A stretch of 18,317 nucleotides of DNA from Candidatus Methylarchaceae archaeon HK01M (GTDB lineage Archaea; Thermoproteota; Nitrososphaeria; Nitrososphaerales; JACAEJ01): NCBI GenBank assembly GCA_024256245.1, contig JAKLZD010000123.1, forward strand, positions 1 to 18,317, given 5' to 3'. The notes under the pieces were generated by a model. It saw nothing but the letters and a program-made list of their open reading frames with translations, made no database searches and was not told the DNA's origin. The stretch's first letter is position 1. The number at the start of each line of letters is the position of its first letter. This document shows, one piece after another, positions 1-7,128 of this stretch. The translations under genes were made by a program, and so were the position numbers.

Positions 1-1077
1 GTAAGATGGATATCCCTCCTCAGCAGGCATCTCCTCTAGACGCCCGCTTATCTCCCTAAGAGCTTCAGCCCAACGACTCGTTGAATCTGCAACTAGTACT
101 ATATCATAGCCCATATCCCTATAGTACTCTGCCATGGTAACTCCCGTGTAAATACTCGCTTCTCTGGCAGCTACAGGCATGTTGCTAGTATTCGCAACTA
201 GTATGGTCCTCTCCATCAGAGGTCTCCCTGAAGCTGGGTCTTTCAATTCTGGGAATTTTATTAGAACTTCTGTCATCTCATTACCTCTCTCTCCACATCC
301 TACGTGAAAGACTATTCTTGAATCTGCCCAAGCAGCTACTTGATGAAGCGTAACAGTCTTGCCTGTCCCGAACCCACCTGGAATCATCCCAGTACCACCT
401 TTGGCAATAGGGAAGAACGCATCGATCACCCTCTGCCCAGTCAAAAGAGGTACGTAAGGGTCGAGCCTATCGACATAAGGTCTGCCCATCCTTACCGGCC
501 AACGGTGGTACATCTTTAGTTCGCTCTTCACTCCCCCTTTTTCCACTACAGCTATAGGCTCTTCTATCGTATAATCTCCCTCATCAACTATTTCTTTGAT
601 AGTTCCACCATGGTGATCTGGGGGTACCATAACCTTGTGCTCTATGAGAGGAGTCTCATCAACAACTCCTAAGATGGTCCCTGGTTCAACTATATCGTCC
701 TTCTTTACTACAGGCTTAAATAGCCACTTGTTCTCGTATGATAGAGGTGGTACAGCTACCCCCCTTTCTATGTATGAGCCTATCTTCATAGCTATCTCAT
801 CAAGGGGGCGCTGTATCCCATCGTAAATCTTTCCCATCATCCCAGGACCTAAAGTCACGGATAGAGGTTGACCCGTGCCATAGACAGGATATCCAGGTCT
901 CAACCCACTGGTAGATTCATAGACTTGTATGAAAGCTATATCTCCAGTGAGCCGGATTACCTCACCTACTATACGGTCTTCGCCCACTTCCACTGTTTCA
1001 TACATCTTAGATTCTGACATGCCTTCAGCTCTTACTGCTGGACCGCTTATCCAGACGACCTTTCCCTTTACTGGCAA
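1..1077 (-). CDS. atpA: A/V-type ATP synthase catalytic subunit A (3' end outside window)
   Basis: Catalytic nucleotide-binding subunit of the archaeal A1 head, which makes or hydrolyses ATP at the cytoplasmic face of the membrane. The first 359 residues are present of about 590 usual for the family; the gene runs off the left edge. Visible: N-terminal beta barrel (about 1-75), the bulge region typical of A subunits (about 110-190), a P-loop GGFGTGKT at 234-241, GCGERGNEM at 260-268 and the Walker B region [16 protein letters not shown] at 327-342. The start is a TTG at 1077: the reading begins [15 protein letters not shown], matching the family, and GGTGA lies just upstream inside the end of atpE. 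It follows atpE by only two bases, so the two are translationally coupled. Oddity: the P-loop differs from the usual archaeal GPFGSGKT at two positions. Confidence 0.97.
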   Translation of the reverse strand, partial: MPVKGKVVWISGPAVRAEGMSESKMYETVEVGEDRIVGEVIRLTGDIAFIQVYESTSGLRPGYPVYGTGQPLSVTLGPGMMGKIYDGIQRPLDEIAMKIGSYIERGVAVPPLSYENKWLFKPVVKKDDIVEPGTILGVVDETPLIEHKVMVPPDHHGGTIKEIVDEGDYTIEEPIAVVEKGGVKSELKMYHRWPVRMGRPYVDRLDPYVPLLTGQRVIDAFFPIAKGGTGMIPGGFGTGKTVTLHQVAAWADSRIVFHVGCGERGNEMTEVLIKFPELKDPASGRPLMERTILVANTSNMPVAAREASIYTGVTMAEYYRDMGYDIVLVADSTSRWAEALREISGRLEEMPAEEGYPSY

Positions 1078-1079
1078 TT

Positions 1080-1691
1080 TTATTCACCCTTACCCATAAA
1101 AAGTAGTCCTAAATTTCTCCTAAGCAGAGACTTGAAGCGCTCTAATCTGCCTTCTATAGTATTATCATAAGATATAGTGCCATCAGACCTCCTGACCTTC
1201 ACCCCTCCTATATATTCGATAGGCTTCTCATCGATCTTAATATTTGCACCTTTTGTCTTAGCTACTTCGTCTAAAATTTCTTTAAGAATTTTGCTATCCT
1301 TTTTATTGGCAGATACGATAAGGTCTTTACTGGCCACCATGTCTGCCGCTTCTTCCAAGAACCATTTGAGAGATGATTTATACTCGTTGGAGGAATTTTC
1401 TTCAAATTTTTGTAAGGCCTTTTGGAATATTTCATTGATTTTCTGCTCGACGAATTCGAGGGTCTTGTTCCTTGTAGCCAATTCTGCACTCCCTATTATG
1501 CGCCGCCTTACGGTCTCTGCTTGTCCCTTCGTAGACTCTTGAATCTTCTCGACTTCCATAACGGTTTTTCTCTTTGTTGCTTCCAAGATTTCCAAGGAGT
1601 GCTTCAATTCCTCATCTAGAGTTGTCCTGATTTCATCATTGGTTTCGTCTACAACTTTTTTTACGATCTTCTCAATAGCAGTCTTACTCAA
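1080..1691 (-). CDS. atpE: A/V-type ATP synthase subunit E (peripheral stalk)
   Basis: Peripheral stalk subunit that holds the A1 head against the membrane sector. It is 203 residues, normal for subunit E. The N-terminal half (about 1-100) is highly charged and helical, as expected for the coiled coil paired with subunit H; the C-terminal half is mixed alpha/beta with the motif [22 protein letters not shown] near 162-183 (shown here in part: GGVKV and DNTIEGRL), characteristic of the globular head-binding domain. The start is TTG at 1691 with AGGTG about 10 bases upstream. It is immediately followed by atpA; the genes for subunits C and F, which often lie between E and A in archaea, are absent here. 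No other ATP synthase gene lies upstream, so this is probably the operon start. Confidence 0.93.
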   Translation of the reverse strand: MSKTAIEKIVKKVVDETNDEIRTTLDEELKHSLEILEATKRKTVMEVEKIQESTKGQAETVRRRIIGSAELATRNKTLEFVEQKINEIFQKALQKFEENSSNEYKSSLKWFLEEAADMVASKDLIVSANKKDSKILKEILDEVAKTKGANIKIDEKPIEYIGGVKVRRSDGTISYDNTIEGRLERFKSLLRRNLGLLFMGKGE

Positions 1692-1799
1692 ATTTAATAC
1701 ACCTGAAGACGAATTTACCCCATTAAAGACAAAATATTAAGCCTTTTTATTTTTATCGTATCAAGAAGTTAGTCTAACATTGCCTATCTTTACCAGAAC

Positions 1800-2252
1800 T
1801 TAAATTACTTCATTAGGCGATAATAGTCTGCTACAATACCTACATCTGAGTAAAGGCGGACTCTTCCTCAAAACATCTATAATGGGCCGTATAGGCTCGT
1901 TGGAGTTGGAGATACATGTTGGGTTTGGACATTTGAAAACGTCTACAAAGGTATTGGGAGTCTCGATCTTTCTCTTCTCTATCACTTGATAGTTTCTGAT
2001 CAGGTTTACCGTTGCTCTTGATGATATCAGGGCTATCCTATTCGTTTCTTCAGATTTCAGAAACCTATTCCCAATCTTTATTATATCCTTCTTTCCAATC
2101 TTTTTGCTCGGTACGTTCATGGCTACTGTTACGATGTTGCCGTCTTTTCCGTCTATACTCAATGCTTCCAAAACTTGTAGAGCTCTCCCTTGCTCAACAT
2201 GGTCTAAGACAGTACCATCTTTTATCTTTCTTACAAGTTGCTCTTCACTCAT
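1800..2252 (-). CDS. pyrI: Aspartate carbamoyltransferase regulatory chain
   Basis: Regulatory subunit of aspartate carbamoyltransferase; binds CTP/ATP in its N-terminal domain and docks on PyrB trimers through a zinc domain, giving feedback control of pyrimidine synthesis. 150 residues from this start, normal for PyrI. Visible: VRKIKDGTVLDHVEQGRAL (7-25), the nucleotide-binding start of the family, and the four zinc cysteines C108, C113, C137 and C140 (CPNPTC and CRYC). A TTG nine bases upstream would add MRI. I prefer the ATG at 2252 because a TATA-like taattata lies about 27 bases upstream of it, which fits a leaderless message. Unusually it is not in an operon with pyrB, which lies 1.5 kb away on the other strand. 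Confidence 0.95.
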   Translation of the reverse strand: MSEEQLVRKIKDGTVLDHVEQGRALQVLEALSIDGKDGNIVTVAMNVPSKKIGKKDIIKIGNRFLKSEETNRIALISSRATVNLIRNYQVIEKRKIETPNTFVDVFKCPNPTCISNSNEPIRPIIDVLRKSPPLLRCRYCSRLLSPNEVI

Positions 2253-2275
2253 GATTCTCAAAAGTAATTTTGCTT

Positions 2276-2283
2276 TAATTATA
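2276..2283 (-). promoter_or_regulatory. Probable TATA box of pyrI
   Basis: TATAATTA on the minus strand, centred about 27 bases before the pyrI ATG at 2252. This is the distance expected if transcription begins at or next to the start codon (leaderless mRNA), and there is no good ribosome binding site. Confidence 0.5.
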
Positions 2284-2338
2284 CTTTATTATGAGTAGTT
2301 ATTCGAGTTAATCTTTATATTCATAGAAAACTAAATCT

Positions 2339-2365
2339 AGAAGATGTCGTTCTTATGCGTCTTCT
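2339..2365. repeat. Short inverted repeat between the 73-residue gene and pyrI
   Basis: AGAAGA and TCTTCT arms, extended to about 9 pairs with G-T pairing, around a 9-base loop. On the minus strand it lies downstream of the 73-residue gene and is followed by a T-rich stretch, so it may end that transcript. The evidence is weak because the stem is short. Confidence 0.3.
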
Positions 2366-2403
2366 CCAAATTTAATTGATAGGATTGTGAAAAGGTAGAC
2401 CGA

Positions 2404-2625
2404 TCAGATGGGCCATTGTGTATGATCTATTGATGGTTTCTTTGTCTTTACCTCTACGATTATGCCTTCCTTGACCTTCAGTATGACATCTTTCCCTTCT
2501 TGCTTCTTCGCTTCTTCTAGGTTCACGTTAAGCGCTACAGGGAAAGCCCCGTCCTTTGTAGTAATGCGCCCACCCTCAACCTTCAAAAGCCGCCCTTTCC
2601 ACTCATAATCCTCTCCTTCACTCAT
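2404..2625 (-). CDS. Small protein of unknown function (73 residues)
   Basis: I do not recognise this protein. It is 73 residues, acidic at the N-terminus, without membrane segments or cysteines. The alternation of hydrophobic and charged residues (GRLLKVEGGRITT, VILKVKEGIIVEVKTK) suggests a small beta barrel, of the kind seen in OB or SH3-like nucleic-acid-binding proteins, but that is only a fold guess. The gene itself is well supported: ATG at 2625 is preceded by GGGAGGTGGAG, close to a perfect match to the 16S rRNA tail and the best ribosome binding site in the window. It lies upstream of pyrI on the same strand with 151 bases between them, which includes a separate pyrI promoter, so the two may not be co-transcribed. 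Confidence 0.75.
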   Translation of the reverse strand: MSEGEDYEWKGRLLKVEGGRITTKDGAFPVALNVNLEEAKKQEGKDVILKVKEGIIVEVKTKKPSIDHTQWPI

Positions 2626-2761
2626 AACTCCACCTCCCTATAATCATTTACACCACCCATTTAAGTTTGAAGTTTGTTATGAATGATATAAGGTATTTTA
2701 AGTTTCTAATCACGACACCTTAATAAAGGATCTTTAATCAATCAGAATCGAACTTCTTTAG

Positions 2762-3676
2762 AGGCGAGGTAATACGCCATCCTATCTGCTTGTATCTGTA
2801 AAAGACCCTTATGGTAATCACATCCAAGATCTACAGGTGTTGATGATGAATGTCTCAGCCAATAGCGGCCTCACAGATATGAATGGAGAGGTTATTTTCG
2901 ATAACCTACCTAATACCAATGGTTACATTTACTTCTATAACCCCAACGTTGGAGGCTATACTCGTAAGAACTTTGTAACAGGAAGGAATGACACTGCTAC
3001 CAAGGTCGATATGGTCTACCAACCATACGTATCTTCAGTGCCCAATCAGACAGTTTTGACTGCGGATTTTTTGATCGGTTCTGTTTGTAATTTCTGTTAT
3101 GAAACCATAAAACTTGGAGACAGGTTCGCAGAGGTTAATGGCAGACTGTCCCATTACGAGTGCTTCTTATCTCACATTAAAGGAATTTATCAAAAGAAGA
3201 TCGACATAGCCTTAGAGAGAATTTCTAGTAAAAAGCTAAAAAATGATGTAGTCTATCCTAAAGAACCAAGGGCGATCGTTGATATAGTAGATGAATATCT
3301 TAAGGAGTTGGAATTTGCCACCCAGAAAGATTACATGGGCTCATCATCTACCACGGGCATGGATATCTGGGATTCTATCGTCTATCGACCATCTGCAAGA
3401 ATCGGGTTTAAAAGAACCATAAAGTTCGATATAGTAGGAGTTTTACATGTAGGGTTCCCTGCACCATTGTGCCCTATAATCATAGATGTACTCACAGGCG
3501 ATCTACATAAGCAGATCGCGAACTTGAGGCTTGTCAAGAATGTAGAGCACAAGATCGTTATCTCAGAGGAAGAATTTACAGCAGATGGCATAATGGTTAA
3601 AACTATTGATAAATTTGAGGATTATTTTGAGAAGCTGATCAAGAAGGAGAGGTATATCAAGGGCATATGTGGTTAG
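2762..3676 (+). CDS. Chimeric ORF: secreted-type beta-domain remnant joined to an unrecognised zinc-finger protein
   Basis: The frame is open from 2762 (after TAG at 2759-2761) to 3676. The conventional start would be GTG at 2837 (279 residues), but the in-frame codons before it continue a recognisable domain: SVKDPYGNHIQDLQV then TDMNGEVIFDNLP, the pattern of carboxypeptidase-regulatory-like beta sandwiches found in secreted archaeal proteins. No ATG, GTG or TTG lies in the 75 upstream bases and no signal peptide is present, so that domain looks decapitated. From about 3070 the protein changes character: CNFCYETIKLGDRF then HYEC gives a Cys2-His-Cys zinc site, followed by about 180 residues of cytoplasmic alpha/beta sequence of unknown function. 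Internal TTG codons at 3056 and 3071 could start a zinc protein of about 200 residues. The zinc half is probably the functional gene. It ends 64 bases before pyrB. Confidence 0.6.
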   Translation, partial: RRGNTPSYLLVSVKDPYGNHIQDLQVLMMNVSANSGLTDMNGEVIFDNLPNTNGYIYFYNPNVGGYTRKNFVTGRNDTATKVDMVYQPYVSSVPNQTVLTADFLIGSVCNFCYETIKLGDRFAEVNGRLSHYECFLSHIKGIYQKKIDIALERISSKKLKNDVVYPKEPRAIVDIVDEYLKELEFATQKDYMGSSSTTGMDIWDSIVYRPSARIGFKRTIKFDIVGVLHVGFPAPLCPIIIDVLTGDLHKQIANLRLVKNVEHKIVISEEEFTADGIMVKTIDKFEDYFEKLIKKERYIKGICG

Positions 3677-3698
3677 ATGAATCTTAGGCTTGTTCATG

Positions 3699-3706
3699 TT
3701 TAAATA
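3699..3706 (+). promoter_or_regulatory. Probable TATA box of pyrB
   Basis: TTTAAATA followed by AT-rich sequence, about 38 bases before the pyrB ATG. Transcription would start near 3728, leaving a short leader that contains AAAAGGT as ribosome binding site. Confidence 0.6.
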
Positions 3707-3740
3707 GCTTTATATTTCTATAGAACACGAAAAGGTACAA

Positions 3741-4688
3741 ATGACAAACCCTTTCTTTAACCGAGACATAATCTCAATAAAGGACTTTTCTCGCCCTGAG
3801 CTTAAGTATCTATTTTCAATCGCTGACAAGGTCGATTCACTTGATTATGAGAGAAAGAAAGAGTTGGGCAGAGGTAAGATTCTTGGGCTCCTTTTCTTTG
3901 AGCCTAGCACTAGGACTAGATTGAGCTTTGAGGCTGCCATGCTCTCCATAGGGGGTAATGTATTGGGTTTTGCCCACCCTAGTATGTCTTCTGTTGAGAA
4001 AGGAGAGAACCTCGCTGATACTATTAGGACCATTGAAAGTTATGTAGATGCCATAGTTCTCAGGCATCCTATGGAAGGGGCCAGTCGCTTCGCAACTGAA
4101 GTTATTGCTAAGCCAGTGATAAATGCGGGAAGTGGAACAGAAGAACACCCGACTCAAGCCATGATCGACCTTTATACAATCATGAAGGTAAAAGGGCGGA
4201 TAGATGGCTTGAATATAGCCATATTTGGAGATCTGAAGTATGGAAGGACGGTCTACTCTCTCATCTACGGTCTATCGAAGTACCGTCCAAGGATATTTCT
4301 GGTCTCTCCGCCACAACTCAAGGTGAAGAGAGAGGCTCTATTCGGGATCGATGATAAGATCAAGGTTTCGGAGCATAAAGACATAACGGAGATCATTGAA
4401 GAGTTGGATGTTATATACGTCACGAGAATTCAAAAGGAGAGGTTCCCCGATCCCCATGAGTATGAGAAAGTCAAGGGATCTTATATAATTGATTCTGAAT
4501 TGCTTAAAAGTGGGAAAGATGAGTGCATAGTGATGCACCCCCTCCCAAAAGTAGGGGAAATAGCACCTGAAGTGGATAACATGCCCAATGCAAAGTACTT
4601 CCTCCAAGTGTATCTGGGCAAGGTCCTAAGGTCAGGGATACTGATATCTGTTCTTAATCCTGATCCCTACTCTTTGATAGATTCTTGA
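3741..4688 (+). CDS. pyrB: Aspartate carbamoyltransferase catalytic chain
   Basis: Catalyses carbamoyl phosphate plus L-aspartate to N-carbamoyl-L-aspartate, the committed step of pyrimidine synthesis; works as trimers, here with PyrI. 315 residues, normal length. Visible: carbamoyl-phosphate loop FFEPSTRTRLSF (52-63) with S56, T57, R58 and T59; the mobile 80s loop SSVEKGENLADT (83-94) with K87; RHP at 108-110; HPTQ at 136-139; aspartate-binding TRIQKERF (228-235); and HPLPKVGEI (266-274). The last motif has Gly where many enzymes have Asp (PRVDEI). The ATG at 3741 has AGGT 8 bases upstream and its own promoter. It converges on nrdJ with 27 bases between the two stop codons. Confidence 0.97.
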   Translation: MTNPFFNRDIISIKDFSRPELKYLFSIADKVDSLDYERKKELGRGKILGLLFFEPSTRTRLSFEAAMLSIGGNVLGFAHPSMSSVEKGENLADTIRTIESYVDAIVLRHPMEGASRFATEVIAKPVINAGSGTEEHPTQAMIDLYTIMKVKGRIDGLNIAIFGDLKYGRTVYSLIYGLSKYRPRIFLVSPPQLKVKREALFGIDDKIKVSEHKDITEIIEELDVIYVTRIQKERFPDPHEYEKVKGSYIIDSELLKSGKDECIVMHPLPKVGEIAPEVDNMPNAKYFLQVYLGKVLRSGILISVLNPDPYSLIDS

Positions 4689-4715
4689 AAGTTTGATCCT
4701 TGCCCGAATTTTCAT

Positions 4716-6920
4716 TTATTCACATTCAGAAAAGCCACAAGATATGCATTTTAGACAGCCTTCGACATAAATCACCTGACTTCCACATACTGGGCATGCA
4801 CCAAAACCATCGCTCTTCTGAATTTTGATCTTTTCGGTCTCCTTCTGCATAATCATCTCTCCTATCGACTTTCCTACAGCATCTATACATGACAGCACTT
4901 TGTTGGGCCCGAACCCCTCCTGTTTGTGGCAACTTATCCCCATGAGTTCAACTTCCAATTCCTTCAAAGTAGCACCATATTTCAAAGCCAATGAGCAAGC
5001 TCTAGCTAAGCCTTCAGTGAAGGCAGCTGCACACCCTCCTGCTTTACCCAAGGTAATGAAGATCTCGATGGGCTCATTATACTCATTTTTAAAGACCTTT
5101 GTGTAAATATTCCCACAACCAGTCCTCTTCCTCAAGCGCATCCCATAAGCCTTCTCTGGAGTTGGCTTCTTGATGTCCTTCTGAACTGTCTTCTTAGTCT
5201 CTAAAACCTGCCCCTCCCTACTGTTATCTCTATATACAGTAACGCCCTTGCAACCCAACTTATATGCCAGAATGTACGCCCCTCTTATATCCTCAATCGT
5301 AGCGCTATTTGGGAAGTTTACGGTCTTGGATACTGCGTTGTCGACGTATTTTTGAAAGGTTGCCTGCATTGTTATATGCCACTCAGGGGATATGTTATGT
5401 GCTGTAACAAAAATTCTCTTGACATGTTCTGGTATGCCCTCTATCTCCTTTAATGACTCATCTATAGCTATCTTGTCTAGCAAATCTTCACTATAGAAAC
5501 CTTCTTCCTTGGCTATCTTTTCAAAGAGAGGGTTCACTTCAACTAGCCTTTGACCATCAAGGACGTTACGAATATAACATATCGCATAAAGGGGCTCTAT
5601 ACCACTGGAGCAACCAGCTATTATAGAGATACTCCCAGTTGGAGCTATAGTCGTCAGAGAGGCATTTCTTAGCTTTAGCTCTCCTAGAACATCGTACACA
5701 CTCCCCTTGAAGTTAGGGAAACATCCCCTTACCTCCGCAAGCTCAGCCGACATCTTCCTCGCCTCATCCTGGATAGTCTTCATAACTCCTTCAGCAAGAT
5801 CTATCGCCTCTTTCGAGTCGTAAGGTATGCCCAGCTTGACTAGCATATCCGCAAAGCCCATGACCCCAAGACCTATCTTCCTATTTCCCTTTGTTATCTT
5901 TTCTATCTGAAGTAATGGATACTTGTTTACGTCTATCACATTATCAAGAAAATGAACGGCAGTTCTAACTGTTTTCAGCAGTTTATCATAATCTAACTTA
6001 CCATCCCTAACCATCAAGGACAGATTTATAGAGCCTAGATTGCACGATTCATAAGGCAGTAGTGGTTGTTCACCACACGGATTAGTACTCTCTATAGCAC
6101 CTATTTGAGGGGTACAGTTACCCATATTGATTCTATCCAAGAATAGGATTCCAGGCTCACCGTTCTTCCAAGCCATACCCACTATCAACTCAAAGACTTC
6201 TCTGGCTGGCAACTTCTCTACAGCTCGATCTGTACGTGGATTTATCAACTCATAATCCTCATCGCTTTCCAAAGCTTGCATGAATTTCTCTGTAAGGGCT
6301 ATTGAAATATTGAAATTGTTGAAAGCATCGCTCTCCTCCTTCGCTTTGATGAACTCTATAATATCAGGATGGTCTACCCTGAGTATGCCCATGTTGGCAC
6401 CTCTTCGCCTACCTCCCTGCTTTATGACATCGGTTGCTATGTCGAATACCTTCATAAAAGAGACTGGGCCTGAAGCTATTCCACCTGTGGATTTTACAAC
6501 ATCGTTTTTAGGCCTTACATTAGAAAAAGAAAAACCGGTCCCGCCACCAGATTTGTGGATTAAAGCCGTACTCTTTACTGCATCGAATATACTCTCTATC
6601 GAGTCTAGAACTGGGAGGACGAAGCATGCTGAAAGTTGGCCCAGATCTGTTCCAGCATTCATCAGAGTTGGAGAATTTGGTAAGAACTCCAAGTTGACCA
6701 TTGCTCTATAGAACTCCTCTTCAGTCTTAGAGACATCAACATCAGGATCATACTGAGTATCCGCAATGGCTATTGCGCGAGCCACTCTAACAAACATCTG
6801 TTCGGGGGTTTCTATGATCTTGCCTTCTTCATCCTTCATTAAGTACCTCTTCTCAAGTACTTTTAAAGCGTTGGGTGATAGATTACATTCTCTAACCTTT
6901 TTTTCTATGGCGAGGACCAT
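4716..6920 (-). CDS. nrdJ: Adenosylcobalamin-dependent (class II) ribonucleotide reductase
   Basis: Reduces ribonucleotides to deoxyribonucleotides using a thiyl radical generated from adenosylcobalamin, so it works with or without oxygen but needs B12. 734 residues. Visible: LSACFVLP with C99 (one redox cysteine); SGGGTGFSFS (124-133); STNPCGE with the radical cysteine C282 and E284; ESCNLGSINLS with C293 (partner cysteine); PTGSISIIAGCSSGIEP (427-443); a TSCPD-type domain around 595-690 (RTGCGNIYTKVF); and a C-terminal Cys-rich tail with C709, C712, C722, C725 and C728 that would deliver electrons and bind zinc. No N-terminal ATP-cone is visible, so overall activity control by dATP is not evident in this chain. 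The ATG at 6920 has no ribosome binding site and may be leaderless. Transcribed away from the HTH/ATP-cone gene just upstream. Confidence 0.97.
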   Translation of the reverse strand: MVLAIEKKVRECNLSPNALKVLEKRYLMKDEEGKIIETPEQMFVRVARAIAIADTQYDPDVDVSKTEEEFYRAMVNLEFLPNSPTLMNAGTDLGQLSACFVLPVLDSIESIFDAVKSTALIHKSGGGTGFSFSNVRPKNDVVKSTGGIASGPVSFMKVFDIATDVIKQGGRRRGANMGILRVDHPDIIEFIKAKEESDAFNNFNISIALTEKFMQALESDEDYELINPRTDRAVEKLPAREVFELIVGMAWKNGEPGILFLDRINMGNCTPQIGAIESTNPCGEQPLLPYESCNLGSINLSLMVRDGKLDYDKLLKTVRTAVHFLDNVIDVNKYPLLQIEKITKGNRKIGLGVMGFADMLVKLGIPYDSKEAIDLAEGVMKTIQDEARKMSAELAEVRGCFPNFKGSVYDVLGELKLRNASLTTIAPTGSISIIAGCSSGIEPLYAICYIRNVLDGQRLVEVNPLFEKIAKEEGFYSEDLLDKIAIDESLKEIEGIPEHVKRIFVTAHNISPEWHITMQATFQKYVDNAVSKTVNFPNSATIEDIRGAYILAYKLGCKGVTVYRDNSREGQVLETKKTVQKDIKKPTPEKAYGMRLRKRTGCGNIYTKVFKNEYNEPIEIFITLGKAGGCAAAFTEGLARACSLALKYGATLKELEVELMGISCHKQEGFGPNKVLSCIDAVGKSIGEMIMQKETEKIKIQKSDGFGACPVCGSQVIYVEGCLKCISCGFSECE

Positions 6921-6941
6921 TCTTAATTTCTATCAATTAAC

Positions 6942-6949
6942 GATATTAG
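6942..6949 (-). promoter_or_regulatory. Possible TATA box of nrdJ
   Basis: CTAATATC on the minus strand, centred about 25 bases before the nrdJ ATG. It is a weak match but sits where a leaderless archaeal promoter would need it. Confidence 0.35.
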
Positions 6950-6958
6950 CTGTATTTC

Positions 6959-6976
6959 TAATTTTCTTTTAGTAAA
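6959..6976 (-). repeat. Direct repeat copy 1 upstream of nrdJ
   Basis: TTTACTAAAAGAAAATTA on the minus strand, matching 17 of 18 bases with a second copy at 7093-7110 in the same orientation. This copy abuts the proposed nrdJ TATA box, so a bound protein would affect transcription factor B/TBP loading. Confidence 0.6.
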
Positions 6977-6984
6977 TTTTATTG

Positions 6985-7057
6985 GATTCAAAATGCCCCC
7001 ATTTGTAGTCGATTCAAAACATCTCCCTATTTTCCTTGAAAAAATTAAAACATCTCC
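6985..7057 (-). promoter_or_regulatory. Cluster of three imperfect operator-like motifs upstream of nrdJ
   Basis: In nrdJ orientation: ATTTTGAATC preceded by GGGGGC (6985-7000), GGGAGATGTTTTGAATC (7011-7027) and GGAGATGTTTTAAT (7044-7057). The two distal copies share GGAGATGTTTT exactly and lie 31 bp apart, about three helical turns; the proximal copy shares TTTTGAATC with the middle one. The cluster sits about 65-137 bases before the ATG, in a 208-base gap that has no gene. No match to a cobalamin riboswitch or to the bacterial NrdR box was seen. Confidence 0.5.
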
Positions 7058-7092
7058 AATATTCCTCCCATTAAATTAAAATTTAAAATCTT

Positions 7093-7110
7093 TAATTTTC
7101 TTTTGGTAAA
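7093..7110 (-). repeat. Direct repeat copy 2 upstream of nrdJ
   Basis: TTTACCAAAAGAAAATTA on the minus strand, one mismatch from copy 1 at 6959-6976. The two copies bracket the three operator-like motifs. This copy lies only 19 bases beyond the stop codon of the upstream regulator gene. Confidence 0.6.
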
Positions 7111-7128
7111 ACTGGTTTGACCTAAAAT

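Noticed and set aside
2261..2261. TTG at 2261 as the pyrI start
   Set aside because: It has no ribosome binding site and lies too close to the TATA-like box; the ATG at 2252 is spaced correctly for a leaderless start.
6280..6711. 143-residue ORF antisense to nrdJ
   Set aside because: It lies opposite conserved reductase motifs including the region around C99 and has no features of its own.
6921..7128. Adenosylcobalamin riboswitch upstream of nrdJ
   Set aside because: The region is AT-rich with no B12-box-like sequence or long-range pairing; the repeats look like DNA sites instead.
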